Source: Rutpela maculata
Taxonomy: Eukaryota; Arthropoda; Insecta; Coleoptera; Cerambycidae
Reading direction: 5' to 3'
NCBI GenBank assembly: GCA_936432065.2
Contig: OW386291.2
Span: 18,639,821 to 18,703,820, forward strand
Length of the DNA: 64,000 nucleotides
The translations under genes and the position numbers were made by a program. Below, in pieces: positions 33,731 to 43,325 of this stretch. Under the pieces are notes generated by a model. The model saw only the letters and a program-made list of their open reading frames with translations, had not been told where the DNA came from and searched no databases. Each line of letters opens with the position of its first letter. The first letter of the stretch is position 1.

Positions 33731-34186
33731 AGCCAAACTTTCCTCTACCATAACTTATCTCTACCCTACTCTTTACCTTTCCTCAACTGTATAACTTTAC
33801 AACCCTCTCTTCTTATCTCTGTTCAGTTTTGTTCTTGCCCTTTTTGTCCTTTTTGTTCTTTTGTCCATTTTGTTTCTAAATTCCGTCTAGGCCGAAAAAT
33901 TCCCTAAAAATCCAAATATTTTAAACCACACCTTTTATCCACCACACTTTCCTGGAAGGAAGACCAGGGTGGAATTGCTTCGAACGGGTTTTTTCGTTGA
34001 GTTCTGTTTTCCCGTGTCAGCAATCAAAATTCCAAAGTGTTCGTCTGTGCGCGAAACCGCTAGTTTTTAAAGTGCTAATTTTAATTATATTTCCAAATTG
34101 ATCCAAATTGTTAATTTTAAGCTTTATTCTTAGGCAGGAGTTTTAACCTTTTACATTCAGCTTTAGCCAAACCGGACCTGCCCCGT

Positions 34187-34234
34187 CCAGCCCAACACCC
34201 ACCACGACGCTGCGCGTCGTGGTTGTCTGGCTGG
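34187..34234 (+). other. Two-stem RNA structure in the 3' UTR, copy A
   Basis: Outer stem CCAGCC/GGCTGG (34187-34192 with 34229-34234). Inner stem ACCACGACGC/GCGTCGTGGT (34201-34210 with 34214-34223) around a TGC loop. It lies about 70 bp before the 3' end. The same two stems occur in the copies at 42.5 and 52.8 kb with changed but still pairing bases. Probably the RT recognition signal for target-primed reverse transcription (inference). Confidence 0.75.
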
Positions 34235-34831
34235 CTCCGGGCCAGATTCCGGGGAGGCACATTCATGTACCTCTAATTTTAATAAACTTGTTATTGATTG
34301 ATTGCTTTGCGTTGCAATCCAGAGGTCCCGTGTTCAAATCTCAAACAGGTCGGATATTTTTTTTTATTTTTTTTTCATATAATTTTTTTTACAACAAAGA
34401 TGGTATCACAAAATTTAGGATGTCCAAAAACTAACATTATTTACAAGAAAACTGCGAAGAGTATCCTATAGAATGTGTAACAATTATGTATAAAAAGCTC
34501 AGTAAATTGGCGAAGAGTACATTTTTAGCTTGTTTTAGTGTGTTTTCAGACTTCGAGAATATTTTCAAAATGTGTCGTGCGTACAATACAGTAACATGGA
34601 GTTGATTTTTTGTATGGAGAATAATTTCTCGGTATACTCGTATCTAACCACAAAACTTTTAAGACAGTGCCCGAGGTTTAATACGCACATTTTAGTGGAC
34701 CTATACTTAGATATGATATTTAGATATGAATGAAAATCCGCCTATAACTACAAGGCATCTCTTGAAACGTGACGTCAAAGTTAACATAACTTTGTCACCA
34801 AAAAAGACCAAAAATGGCATATTCAAAGAGA

Positions 34832-34995
34832 TTTACATCCCCTCCGAAGGATGGTATATCCACTACGTAATCCTCGTCTGAAATTACATAGCTTCCGTGT
34901 ACACACTGATATACAAGCCTGTAGAAGGTGTCACGAGATCGCTGTGTTTCCCATCCAAGTACTAACCGCGCTGCACGTTGCTTCACTGGGGTATC
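34832..34995 (-). repeat. 5S rRNA-derived SINE-like element
   Basis: The reverse complement of 34948-34990 contains AAGCAACGTGCAGCGCGG followed by TTAGTACTTGGATGGG, matching the internal control region of animal 5S rRNA (..AAGCAACGTCGGGCGCGGTTAGTACTTGGATGGG..). The 5S similarity stops after GATGGG, and an unrelated body of ~110 bp follows. Its last 56 bp (34832-34887) are identical in reverse complement to 49261-49316. A 5S head plus a shared body is the layout of SINE3-type elements. The 5' part of 5S and the 3' tail are missing here. It could also be a 5S pseudogene fused by chance to a repeat. Confidence 0.6.
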
Positions 34996-35554
34996 GAGAT
35001 ACATACACAAATCAAATGAAATCAAAAACTAGTTTATTTAAAATTAAAATAATACCTACACAGTGAAGACGCATCTGCGCTCACCCCTAAATACAGCGGA
35101 TCATTATATTTTTTTTAGAAAAATGTCAAATATTTCATTTATTTTCATAATTCGTTTGCCGTTTTTGGTTTGATAAAAAAATTCACAGTTTTTTTAATTT
35201 GTTCATAACTATAATTTTAAAAGTTATAAAGTTTCAAAAAAACGGTTAAAGATTTTTCTCTCTTAATACCATTATAAATAAAATACATGTAAAAACCTAC
35301 GTTTCGAAAAAATGTTAGTCCTCCTAAAAGCTGATACATTTAAACAACAAATGATTGATTTTTCTAAATCATTTTTATTCTTATCCGTTTAAATAAATAT
35401 TTTGCGCTAAAATTTGGTGAAATGCTTTAGTTCAATAGAGGTCATAGTTTCACCAACATTACATTATATTTTTTAAATGATCAAAAAAGGCAACTTTTAG
35501 TGCTTTTAGTTTTTTAAAAATTAACAAATTATCGAAGAGTTTTTTTAAGTCCAG

Positions 35555-35900
35555 TTTTGATTTGATTTGATTTGATTTACCAGCGTGCGGTAGGCATTAT
35601 CGCCATTCCCGGGAAACATACTGCCTGGCTGGCTACGTCCACGCTGGGGTGGATTAGGGTCATGCTTGTTGCCAGCAGCAAGAGCCACATGACGCATGGT
35701 AAGGTAATGTGGGATGGGGAATGTAGATATTTGTGAGATGCGTTGCGGGTTTGTGTCGTGAAGGAACGTTTAAGCTCCTTTTTTTTTCTGTCTTTGCTTC
35801 TAGCCTTCTACTTCTTCTGAATCTTCTGTCTCTTCCATTTCCTATTCCGACAGAGCATACATCCTTACGATTTCTTTATGGTATACCTCTTTTCTAGCCG
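35555..35900 (-). mobile_element. 3' end of another non-LTR retrotransposon (antisense)
   Basis: On the minus strand the segment ends with a tail of AAATC units (35555-35579), preceded by a structure in which CCAGCGTG pairs with CACGCTGG. The remainder is GC-richer than the surroundings and non-coding, with a T/C-rich tract on the plus strand near 35775-35850. The arrangement (stem, then pentameric tail) resembles the Jockey copies at 32-34 kb, but the sequence is different and the flank is not tRNA-like. CCAGTT near both ends may be a short target duplication. Confidence 0.5.
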
Positions 35901-35936
35901 TTCTTTCCCAGTTCTAAAACTGATACTGGGAAAGAA
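35901..35936. repeat. Perfect 12-bp hairpin
   Basis: TTCTTTCCCAGT is inverted as ACTGGGAAAGAA with a 12-nt spacer. It sits directly at the 5' boundary of the antisense LINE end and may have been its target. No function inferred. Confidence 0.6.
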
Positions 35937-36460
35937 AAACTTCATTGTGAACAATTTGGTATTTTTATTTTTGCGATGCGATTACTAGGACCATAGACAA
36001 TTTGGAAAATAGCAGAAAATTTCAATGTTGAAACAAATATTGTTTAAATTTTACAAGAAACAATGGACCGGTTTAATTCAATACCTCTCATAGCACTTGC
36101 AAAGACTAGTAATATAATACTATAAAGATCCGACACTCGGAGCAATCCCATTCATAAATCCCTTGAGAAATTTGACCACAGGCATTTAAATTGGCATCTA
36201 AATCTGTCAACTCTACAATGTAGACCTCGGACTGCTGCTTTGAAAGACATCAAAACCAGTGTTGGCTCTAAGTGATGTGTAATCAAGTAAACATTTTCAT
36301 GCGTGTAACAAATATATAAAAACCACACTTTACGTATTGTACAAGAAAACATGGACAAGATGACACAAGGTGATGAAACATTAATAGTATTTCATCATTT
36401 CATCTTTCATCATATTAGCTATACTTTATCAAGTCTACAAAATTTAAATCAAAAGTAAGT

Positions 36461-37170
36461 CTTCGCCAGTTTTGTTGATCTCTCTAAGGCTTTTGACCAT
36501 GTCGACCGTCAAATTCTTCTAGAAACTATTAAGTCTTATGGTATACGTGGCATTTGTAATGACTTACTTAGGTCTTATTTAACCGGTAGGAAATAGTTCG
36601 TAGATTGTTTTGGGAAAAGATTAAATGAACTTCTGGTTGACATAGGTGTACCACAAGGCAGTGTGTTAGGTCCGCCGTTGTTTATTTTGTATATCAATGA
36701 TTTGGACAATTTCATTTATCCTCATTATGGCTCATTTGCAGATGACAACTATTATTTCTTGTGGAGACAACTTGGAAGTTGTACTCGAACAACTCAAAAC
36801 TAACTTTAGATCAGTAACTGAATACTTTAACAACTAAAAGCTTGTGTTTAATCAAGACAAAATATTTATTATGCAATTTCACCCGGTTCCATCAAGATAT
36901 AATTCAAGTTTGCTATTACAACACAATGGACAATCAGTACATCTTACCTCTTTCAAATTATTAGGAATTCATATTTACTTATCTCTTGATTGGAAAACTC
37001 ATATCACTTCAGTATGCACAAAGTGTGCAAGTAAATGTTTTGCTTTAAAAAGACTACTCCAGATAACTAGTATCGAAACGGAAGCGCGTATAAGATACGG
37101 AGTACAACAGCATATACAGTTTTTTACTACAAAAAAGAGCAATTAGCGTATGTTCGGTTTGGGCTATAGG
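36461..37170 (+). pseudogene. LINE reverse-transcriptase fragment
   Basis: Frames read FVDLSKAFDHVDRQILLETI (catalytic Asp), YGIRGICNDLLRSYLTGRK, GVPQGSVLGPPLFILYINDL, FADD (36737; usually YADD), and in a shifted frame VFNQDKIFIMQFHP with FKLLGIHI.LSLDWKTHI. This is CR1/L2-style RT from palm to thumb. In-frame stops and at least one frameshift occur, and no endonuclease precedes it. It is distinct in sequence from the LINE at 0.8-3.3 kb. Confidence 0.75.
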
Positions 37171-38336
37171 GATTCTTGTAAATCTACTTTTATTCCGTGG
37201 TTTTTATATTGTTTGGGCATGTCTCATTCGTTTTTTACAATATGATAATAATATAATATCTACGTAAAAGCCGTCCCTAGAATATCTGACACAGATTCGA
37301 GACAGCTAACCTGTTGACGCATGCGTAAAGAAACTACGGAAGGTTTAATTTGGCATCTCAAGAAACGAGATTTTCTTTCTTTTCGTGTCGCGTCTTTATA
37401 TTATATTATTTAGTCTTTGGCACTTGGCATGATACCCACAACAAATTACGACAATAAAATTGATGTAGCCAGAGAATTCCTTATTTACCTATTTTGATGC
37501 TTAATTTGACTCCACTATTATAGGGAATATAACTTATATAACACATTTTAAATGGGTGTAGAATATATTAGTTTTAGACAATTCAAGACTCTTGAATTCC
37601 TTTCTATGAAAACAATCGATTTGACAAGCAGGTGATATTCACTAATGGATCTAAAAACCGTGCAAAAGAAGAACAACAAGTCATTCGACGTATTAATGTA
37701 AAAATGAATACTTCATTAAAATTCTCTAATTTGTTTTTATTGAAGCATTAAATGAAATTCTATAAAGTTGAACGCATTTTACAAACCACCTTTAAATTAA
37801 GCATAATTGATATTTTAATGAGAATTTCCAACTGACATAACAGTTCAGTGATGTCGAAATTGAACGATAAACATTTGGTTTGGATATTTACTTTTATTAT
37901 TTGTACTCCGTACTCTGGCTATATAAAAATGATTTTACAAATATTAGTATATGGTCTACAGTCTTTTCTATTAGATTAGATTTTTAGCATATCTTTTTAT
38001 TTTTAATAGAAAACCATATTTTCATTTACTGTCTGCAACAAGTCATAGAATAATCTACACAGTGGTGTGATGCAAATAATCTTCCTCTCAATGTAAAGGA
38101 ATGTAATAATGTGAGACAATAGAAAAAAAATCCTATCGTCTGTGAATATAATTTAGATATAATATTGCGAACTTATCGATTACTTCCGGGTCACTTTCGA
38201 CATCAAATTGACAACTAACAAGTATATTGAGCTTAGTACAGGATTCATGCAAAAACATGGGTTTTTTTCTTAGGAGCTATAAAGGTCTTACAGATGTTAA
38301 CATATTTTTGTTCCTATTTAGCACCTTCGTAAAGTC
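37171..38336. other. Mostly unassigned; short RT-like remnant near 38.0-38.1 kb
   Basis: Plus-strand reading of 38027-38115 gives QWCDANNLPLNVKECN, like the WC..N.L.LN..KC motif after YADD in LINE RTs. No other part of a protein accompanies it. The remaining ~1 kb shows nothing. Confidence 0.35.
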
Positions 38337-38990
38337 AAAAACCGCTGCCCAAGGAATCAATACTTCCATATCCACATTTTCTATCCAAGTCTCTCACAAC
38401 GAAAAAATTTTGTATGTGGAAATAATTGTTTATGGAACTTTAATAAAAACGATATCCCACATCGGTAGTGGGGTGGAGGTGGTGATAGGGAGGTGGTAGT
38501 GGTGGTGGATGAAGTAAAAAAATATTTTGAGGTTTTTGATTCTTGTACACACACTAAATCAAAATTTTTTTCATCCACTTTAATAATGGAGTGGGGGCGG
38601 TAATGGGGATGGCTAATGACAAACAAATTTTTGAGACCTTATCTTCTCTTGTATATACTAAATACCAATTTTTGGACTCTTGCCTGCTTGATTTACCTAT
38701 TTCCCCTCATTTACCCGCCAACACTTCGACGGAATAAGATGAAAATATAATCTAGTTCCAAATCCCGTTAAAGTACATAATATGTGTACCAAATTTCAAG
38801 TCAACATCTTAAACGGTTCCAGAGTAATCGTGCGCACAAAAAAGTTACAGACAGATAGACTGACAGACAGAATTTTTTTCGCTCAAACTTAAAATCTCGA
38901 CGTTTCATGACATTCTAAACCTACTTGAACAATAAAAATTTTCAAAAATTTTTTTGTCGCTACTATACTTCCACTGGACGTGGAAGTAAA
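38337..38990 (-). repeat. Hairpin-ended repeat, full-length copy 5
   Basis: On the plus strand it begins ACCGCTGCCCAAGGAATC and ends with the hairpin ACTTCCACTGGACGTGGAAGT at about 38968-38988. The core, C-rich blocks and a short GTCTGTC tract (as GACAGACAG near 38862) are all present. It is head-to-head with copy 6, only ~120 bp away, making a large inverted pair. Confidence 0.85.
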
Positions 38991-39108
38991 ATAAAGAATA
39001 TGCGCCGCTAATTTGAAATATCGGGTATATAATGGGTTTATTAGGAAAATGCCCGTGTTTTACCACGAGTTCATTAAGGTAACTAAAAATACACCCCCCC
39101 ATTCAATT

Positions 39109-39603
39109 TTACCTCCACATCCAGTGGAAGTATAGCAACGTAAAAAAAAATGGAAAATTTTTATTGTTCAAATGGGCTTAGAATGTCATGAAATGTCGAG
39201 ATTTTAAGTTGGAGCAAGAAAAAAATTCTTTTTGTCGGTCTGTCTGTAACTTTTTTTGTGCGCACGATTACACCGGAACTGTTTAAGATATTAACTTGAT
39301 ACACATGATATGTATTTTAACGAGATATGAAATTAGATTATTATATTTTGATCTTATTTCGTTGAAGGGTTGGGGGAAAAATTGGAGTAAATGTGGGTAA
39401 ATAGGTAAATAAAGCAAGTAAAGTCTATAAAATTGGTATTTAGCATATATAAAAGAAGCTAAGGTCTCAAAAATTTTTTGGCACTAGCCACCCCCATTAG
39501 CACCTTTCACCCCATTACAAAAGGGGGTGAAAATATTCTGATGTAGTGTGTGTATGAGAACCAAAGGCCCCAAAATTTTTTTTACTTTATTCATTCCCAC
39601 CAT
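39109..39603 (+). repeat. Hairpin-ended repeat, 3'-truncated copy 6
   Basis: Starts at the hairpin (CTCCACATCCAGTGGAAG) and follows the family through the core and C-rich block, breaking off abruptly at CATTCCCACC near 39600 before the final inverted motif. The sequence beyond is unrelated. Confidence 0.8.
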
Positions 39604-39988
39604 GTGGAAGAAGTACTCTGCAAGAAATTTACAAAATAAAACCTTGTTGCAAAGGTAAGAATTGTTATCAATGATTTACCATTCTTTTCATATACACTTG
39701 CCTAATTAAATATTGCTTTATAAATAATTGCTAACGTACAAATTCATATTTCAGGTTAAGTCGTGGCGTCATGAACAAAAGCCATCGACTCCTTGGACTA
39801 TTGCAGATTCAGATGTTTTCTTAGTACTTACTGTGAATGTGTTGCTAGTTTTGATAAAACATGTTCACTACTTAGTGACAGAAAGTATTTCCTTTAGTTT
39901 TTTAGCAGTAAATATAGCTATGGTCGAAGTATTAACCGCTGTAAATTTTGTGAAAAAGACACCATATAAATTAAGTAGTGAAGACTGA
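39602..39988 (+). other. Possible spliced exon pair or open frame, origin unknown
   Basis: ATGTGGAAGAAG to CAAAG is followed by GTAAGAATT (donor-like). A polypyrimidine-poor stretch ending CATATTTCAG (acceptor-like) precedes a 75-codon open frame (KSWRHEQKPSTPW through YKLSSED) ending at 39988. The frame is hydrophobic in the middle (VFLVLTVNVLLVLI). The reading phase across the putative intron does not join to the long frame, so a real gene is doubtful. I recognise no protein family. Confidence 0.2.
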
Positions 39989-40680
39989 TATGCTATAAAC
40001 TATTTGAAGTATGTAGTCAGACATGCACAATTTCTTCCAGTGGTTAACCCTTCATCTATAATGTATATGTAGATTGGACTATACAATCCATTGTAATTTC
40101 TGTAAAAATTTTATTTCACATATATTGTTATGTAATGTCTTTCATAATTTTATGTAGGTTGTTAGTTCATTATTATTTTATTAAATATCCCCTTTTTATT
40201 ATGTTTTATTTATCACTCCTACTACTATATATTATTAGCAGTAAATTGAGATAGTCAGTTACGTCGAACTTGTACATAGATACTTGTATGTAGGTAACTG
40301 AAAGTAAAACGAAATATTTTTACGAAATAAGTTATTTATTGTCCAAGATATACTTAATAGTAATATCTATCTAAGCAATAAATAACACTTAACTCGAAGG
40401 GCTTTTATAGCTACAATTCAACACTAACAAAGCCAATTCAGACTTTGTTTATGTGTTCACTGACCGTAGACCACTTCAGAGTTTTCATTTTCTACTTTTT
40501 CAGTGTTCAATAGTCCAACACTGAGTTTTCAAACACCACACGATACACTTTAAAAGGGCACATTGCATCAGCTGTTGATGACCGTAGGTACTTTGAATTT
40601 CCTTTCTTAATCTATGTACCTATTTATCAAATATCTTTATGAAGCCAGGAAATTATTCTCTTGGAGTGTACTTTATTTAA
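39989..40680. other. Unassigned AT-rich interval
   Basis: No gene or repeat boundaries recognised in about 700 bp. Confidence 0.4.
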
Positions 40681-40689
40681 AACTATTTC

Positions 40690-41011
40690 TACCATTCCAC
40701 TTTTCTCTCCTTTGGCGCAGCTCCACACCTTCGCACAACTAAAATTTAAACAAGAAATAATTATTAAAAATACTGACAAACCAATATAAAATGTTAATTT
40801 TCTTTACCATGCATTGTTTATTGCTTGTTTGAGCAGCAGTTATTATTATCATAAGCACTTTCAGTTTCACATATGGGTTTTAAATTGTATCCCTTTTTAA
40901 GAAAGGATGCCCAATTGGATGTATCATAATGGTCTTGTAATACGGTTGTTTTTCCTACAACATAAACCCACGTTAAAAATAAAATTCTTACATTAATATG
41001 CAACAACGTAC
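40690..41011 (-). other. Possible terminal exon of a host gene or its remnant
   Basis: On the minus strand, TTATGTTGTAG (acceptor-like, about 40957) precedes GKTTVLQDHYDTSNWASFLK and a hydrophilic tail ending at a TAA (40820). About 150 bp downstream lies AATAAA (near 40672). This is the layout of a last exon, but the peptide matches no family that I know, and the frame also runs open upstream through the putative intron. Tentative. Confidence 0.2.
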
Positions 41012-41578
41012 TACTAATAAAATCCTTGGAAGACTCTCGTAAAATCATTCATTTTAATTGTTTGAAATCAGTTGCAGTCTTTTAACCTCTAACTTCTTCT
41101 GGTTGTAAATTGAGGTTATTTTATAAAAACTGGCATTGTTTCGGATTGTCACACTTCCGCAATTAATAATAAACCAAAAACTTGTCATTTTGTATGTATA
41201 ATATACATAACAACAATAATATTACGAAAAGTTCAATTAGTTGTCATTTGACAGTTAAAGAATTTCAGTTCGTTTTTCTTAAGGTCTGAGACTGTGACGT
41301 CACGCGCACGCAACCCATATGTAATATGTAGGTTGACAAATAACTGACAATGTCACAAAAATTAAAGTTAGATGTACACAACTAGATTTTACCAAAAATA
41401 CGTTATAAGACTTGTCCCATTTTTTTTGCGTACGACAGTACAACCCTTTAGTGTAGAATTTGGCCAAATTATGACCATTTGCTTTTTATTCTGGATGGCC
41501 GAGTTAAGTATATAATTTTAATTAATATTAATTAATTATTATGATTGAATTAAATATTCTCCTAGTCTGGGAGATAGC
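41012..41578. other. Unassigned AT-rich interval
   Basis: Nothing recognised. Confidence 0.4.
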
Positions 41579-41908
41579 TACAAACGGGGTGTTCGCTAAT
41601 TGGTGGTAGTCCTTTTAAAGAATAGTTGTACTCATAAAATGTAGTAACTTTTCTATTTAACATTTTTGTCTACTATGCCAAATAACCAAAATAAAAAATT
41701 AGTAAATTTTTGAGATATACGGAAAACTGATACAAGCCGGCAACGTTGCACGTTACATTTGTCATCGATCGCTCGCAGTCAGCGCTCGATGTGGGTCGAT
41801 CAGTGTTTGTTACTGTGCCAGGCGGCTTCTTATTGGGCGATTACACTATTTTATTTATATTATCACTAGAGCAGTGCAGATTTTCGATAAGTGAGGTCTA
41901 AGATAAAA

Positions 41909-41971
41909 ATGGAGGGATTTACTGTGCGTAAATATCACATGTTAATTCTTTATGGTGAAGCCAGAACAAAA
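41909..41971 (+). pseudogene. Mariner transposase, N-terminal 20 codons
   Basis: ATG at 41909 begins MEGFTVRKYHMLILYGEART, matching the usual start of this transposase group (an MxxF/YT..EY.DM...YGE pattern). It breaks off at the junction with AGCTCTCTTGCC-type low-complexity DNA. A GC-richer 5' leader (41740-41900) precedes it, as expected inside a mariner element. Confidence 0.55.
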
Positions 41972-42253
41972 TAGCTCTCTTGCCTCTTGCTCTCTTGCTC
42001 TCTCACCTAATAGAGTGAGATCCCAGAGCCGCCAGACCTACGTCATTTTAGCAAAGCTAATATTTTGACAACAAATAGTGTAATATCTAGTTAAGAACGT
42101 ATGCGTATTTGCTAGTTTGAAAGTGGGGCCCTTTTGCAGAAAACAGGTACAAAAGGTACATAAGAATTTTACTCAGTACTTAAATTATGATAGCTAGATT
42201 ATTTTACAAGTGACACGCTAACTACATGGTGTAAGCGTCAGCCTCTAAATCCG

Positions 42254-42626
42254 GTTCGAACGGGTTTTTTCGTTGAGCTTTTCCCGTACCAGCAATCCAA
42301 CCTTTTAAAACAGTGCGCGTGTGCGTCAGTGCGCGTGTGCTGAACAAAAACTCATTTCTCTAGCTTTAAGTAGTTTATAAGTGTTTTAAAACTATTCTCT
42401 AGTTGTGAATTAAAAAATTGTTAGGTTCAAGTCTTATTTATTTTTAGACAGGAGTCCTAACTCCACATTCGATGTATTGTCCTAACTTGAATTGAACCCA
42501 CTCCATCCGACCGTACATTCACCACGGCGCTACGCGACGTGGTTGTGCGGTCGGCTCTGTACCGGGATACGATTCAGGTGCATGTTTGTATGCTAAACAT
42601 CTAATAAGTATTTTTGAATTGAATTG
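42254..42626 (+). mobile_element. Jockey-family 3' UTR insertion, copy C, in a tRNA-like anticodon arm
   Basis: AGCCTCTAAATCCG at 42240-42253 and 42627-42640 is a 14-bp target duplication. The insert begins in the 3' UTR (GTTCGAACGGGTTTTTTCG, matching 33978 in copy A), contains the two-stem structure CCGACCG/CGGTCGG with CACCACGGCGC inside (42507-42554), and ends TTTTTGAATTGAATTG. It is 5'-truncated to 373 bp with no coding part. The intact right arm of the palindrome supplies the empty site. Confidence 0.9.
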
Positions 42627-42789
42627 AGCCTCTAAATCCGAAGATCCGAGGTTCGATCCCTGAGCGTTCTCAGTTTTTTTTTCAAATATACGTACTAAGA
42701 AAAAAAGTTATGGCCAAAAATAATAAATATTTCCCTTTCGGTTGTCTCTTGGTAATCGCCACCTTAAGTTAATATTTGTTGAAAAAAAA

Positions 42790-42864
42790 GCTGAGAACAC
42801 TCAGGATCGAACCTCGGACCTTCGGATTTGGAGGCTGACGCTTACACCATGTAGTTAGCGTGTC
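42790..42864 (-). other. Intact tRNA-like sequence (empty target) in right arm
   Basis: Read on the minus strand: GCTAACTACATGGTGTAAGC, then GTCAGCCTCCAAATCCGAAG, then GTCCGAGGTTCGATCCTGAG. The A box fits TRGYNNARNGG with one mismatch, and the B box fits GGTTCGANNCC. The anticodon-arm position can be drawn as TCAGC-CTCCAAA-TCCGA with only partial pairing (loop CCA). No matching acceptor stem, so probably not a functional tRNA gene. Confidence 0.5.
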
Positions 42865-43325
42865 ACTTGTAAAATAATCTAGCTATCATAATTTAACGTA
42901 CTGAGTAAAATTCTTATGTACCTTTTGTACCTATTTTCTGCAAAAGGGCCCCACTTTCAAACTAGCAAATACGCATACGTTCTTAACTAGATATTACACT
43001 ATTTGTTGTCAAAATATTAGCTTTGCTAAAATGACGTAGGTCTGGCAGCTCTGGGATATTGGACTATAATTATTGTGCATTTCTTTTAAGTAAAAATGTC
43101 GAATGTTTAATCAATGTCATGTTTTAAAGAAATACAAAATATTCATTTAGATGGTACAACAGTGCTGGCTTTGGCTTTTGCTATGTTGCCTCATAAATTA
43201 TTTTCTAATTGCAGCCCTCGTTTTCAAATGCCTTTTTAAGAAAAATGCCATATAGAAAAGTTATTCCATTAAATAAATACTATCTACCATTACAAGGACT
43301 ACCACCAATTAGCGAACACCCTGTA

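Larger units (their letters stand above)
32627..34303 (+). mobile_element. 5'-truncated Jockey-clade retrotransposon, copy A, in a tRNA-like anticodon arm
   Basis: GCTTTGCGTTGC at 32615-32626 and 34304-34315 is a 12-bp target-site duplication around 1,677 bp. The element has the C-terminal two thirds of an RT-bearing ORF2 (to 33730), a ~570-bp 3' UTR with a two-stem RNA structure (34187-34234), and ends in AATAAACTTGTTATTGATTGATT, a short TTGAT-type tail. It is GC-richer than its surroundings. The target duplication lies in the position of the anticodon arm of the tRNA-like module. Relatives at 52.7 and 42.3 kb share the 3' UTR. Confidence 0.9.
32102..34519 (+). mobile_element. Hairpin-ended repeat with internal tRNA-like sequence (copy A), interrupted
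   Basis: The left terminus is the hairpin ATACTCTTCGCAAAAACGAAGAGTAT (short break in the loop). The right end carries the inverted motif twice (GCGAAGAGTATCC at 34456 and GGCGAAGAGTA at 34509-34519). Between lie a GTCY-rich stretch (GTCCGTCTGTCCATCTGTCC), a core reading GCACGATAACTTAAGAAAG with TTGAAATTTAG, and a tRNA-like module at about 32594. A Jockey-clade retrotransposon (32627-34303) splits it. Without that insert the repeat is about 0.73 kb. An opposite-strand copy (52546-54932) shares both termini, the core and the interruption site. Confidence 0.75.
42020..43057. mobile_element. Palindromic element with a tRNA-like sequence in each arm
   Basis: The left arm runs from ATCCCAGAGC (42020) and the right arm ends GCTCTGGGAT (43057). 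GTCATTTTAGCAAAGCTAAT, AACAAATAGTGTAATATCTA, GTTAAGAACGTATGCGTATT, GTGGGGCCCTTTTGCAGAAA and GTGTAAGCGTCAGCCTC are all mirrored with very few differences. Each arm contains a tRNA-like stretch (A-box-like TAACTACATGG, B-box GGTTCGATCC). The left arm is interrupted by a retrotransposon (42254-42626) and the right is not, so the insertion postdates palindrome formation. Arms are ~97% alike by eye. Confidence 0.8.
41581..43323. mobile_element. Mariner-type element with TIRs, internally deleted and invaded
   Basis: GGGTGTTCGCTAATTGGTGG near 41587 is inverted as CCACCAATTAGCGAACACCC at 43302-43321. The outer right end is CAGGGTG.. next to TA (43324-43325). The left end has a 4-bp insertion (TA CA aacg GGGTG). 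The shared TIR is ~30 bp. Near the left end is the start of a mariner transposase (41909). Everything between that and the right TIR is lost or replaced by a palindromic element (42020-43057). Confidence 0.75.

Noticed and set aside
32590..34345. A genuine tRNA gene split by the retrotransposon
   Set aside because: A and B boxes and spacing fit, but I find no acceptor-stem pairing and the sequence lies in a dispersed repeat; kept as tRNA-like only.
42254..42275. GTTCGAACGGGTTTTTT in the Jockey 3' UTR as a B box plus Pol III terminator
   Set aside because: A partial B-box resemblance followed by T-run occurs, but copies A and B differ at key bases and there is no A box upstream.
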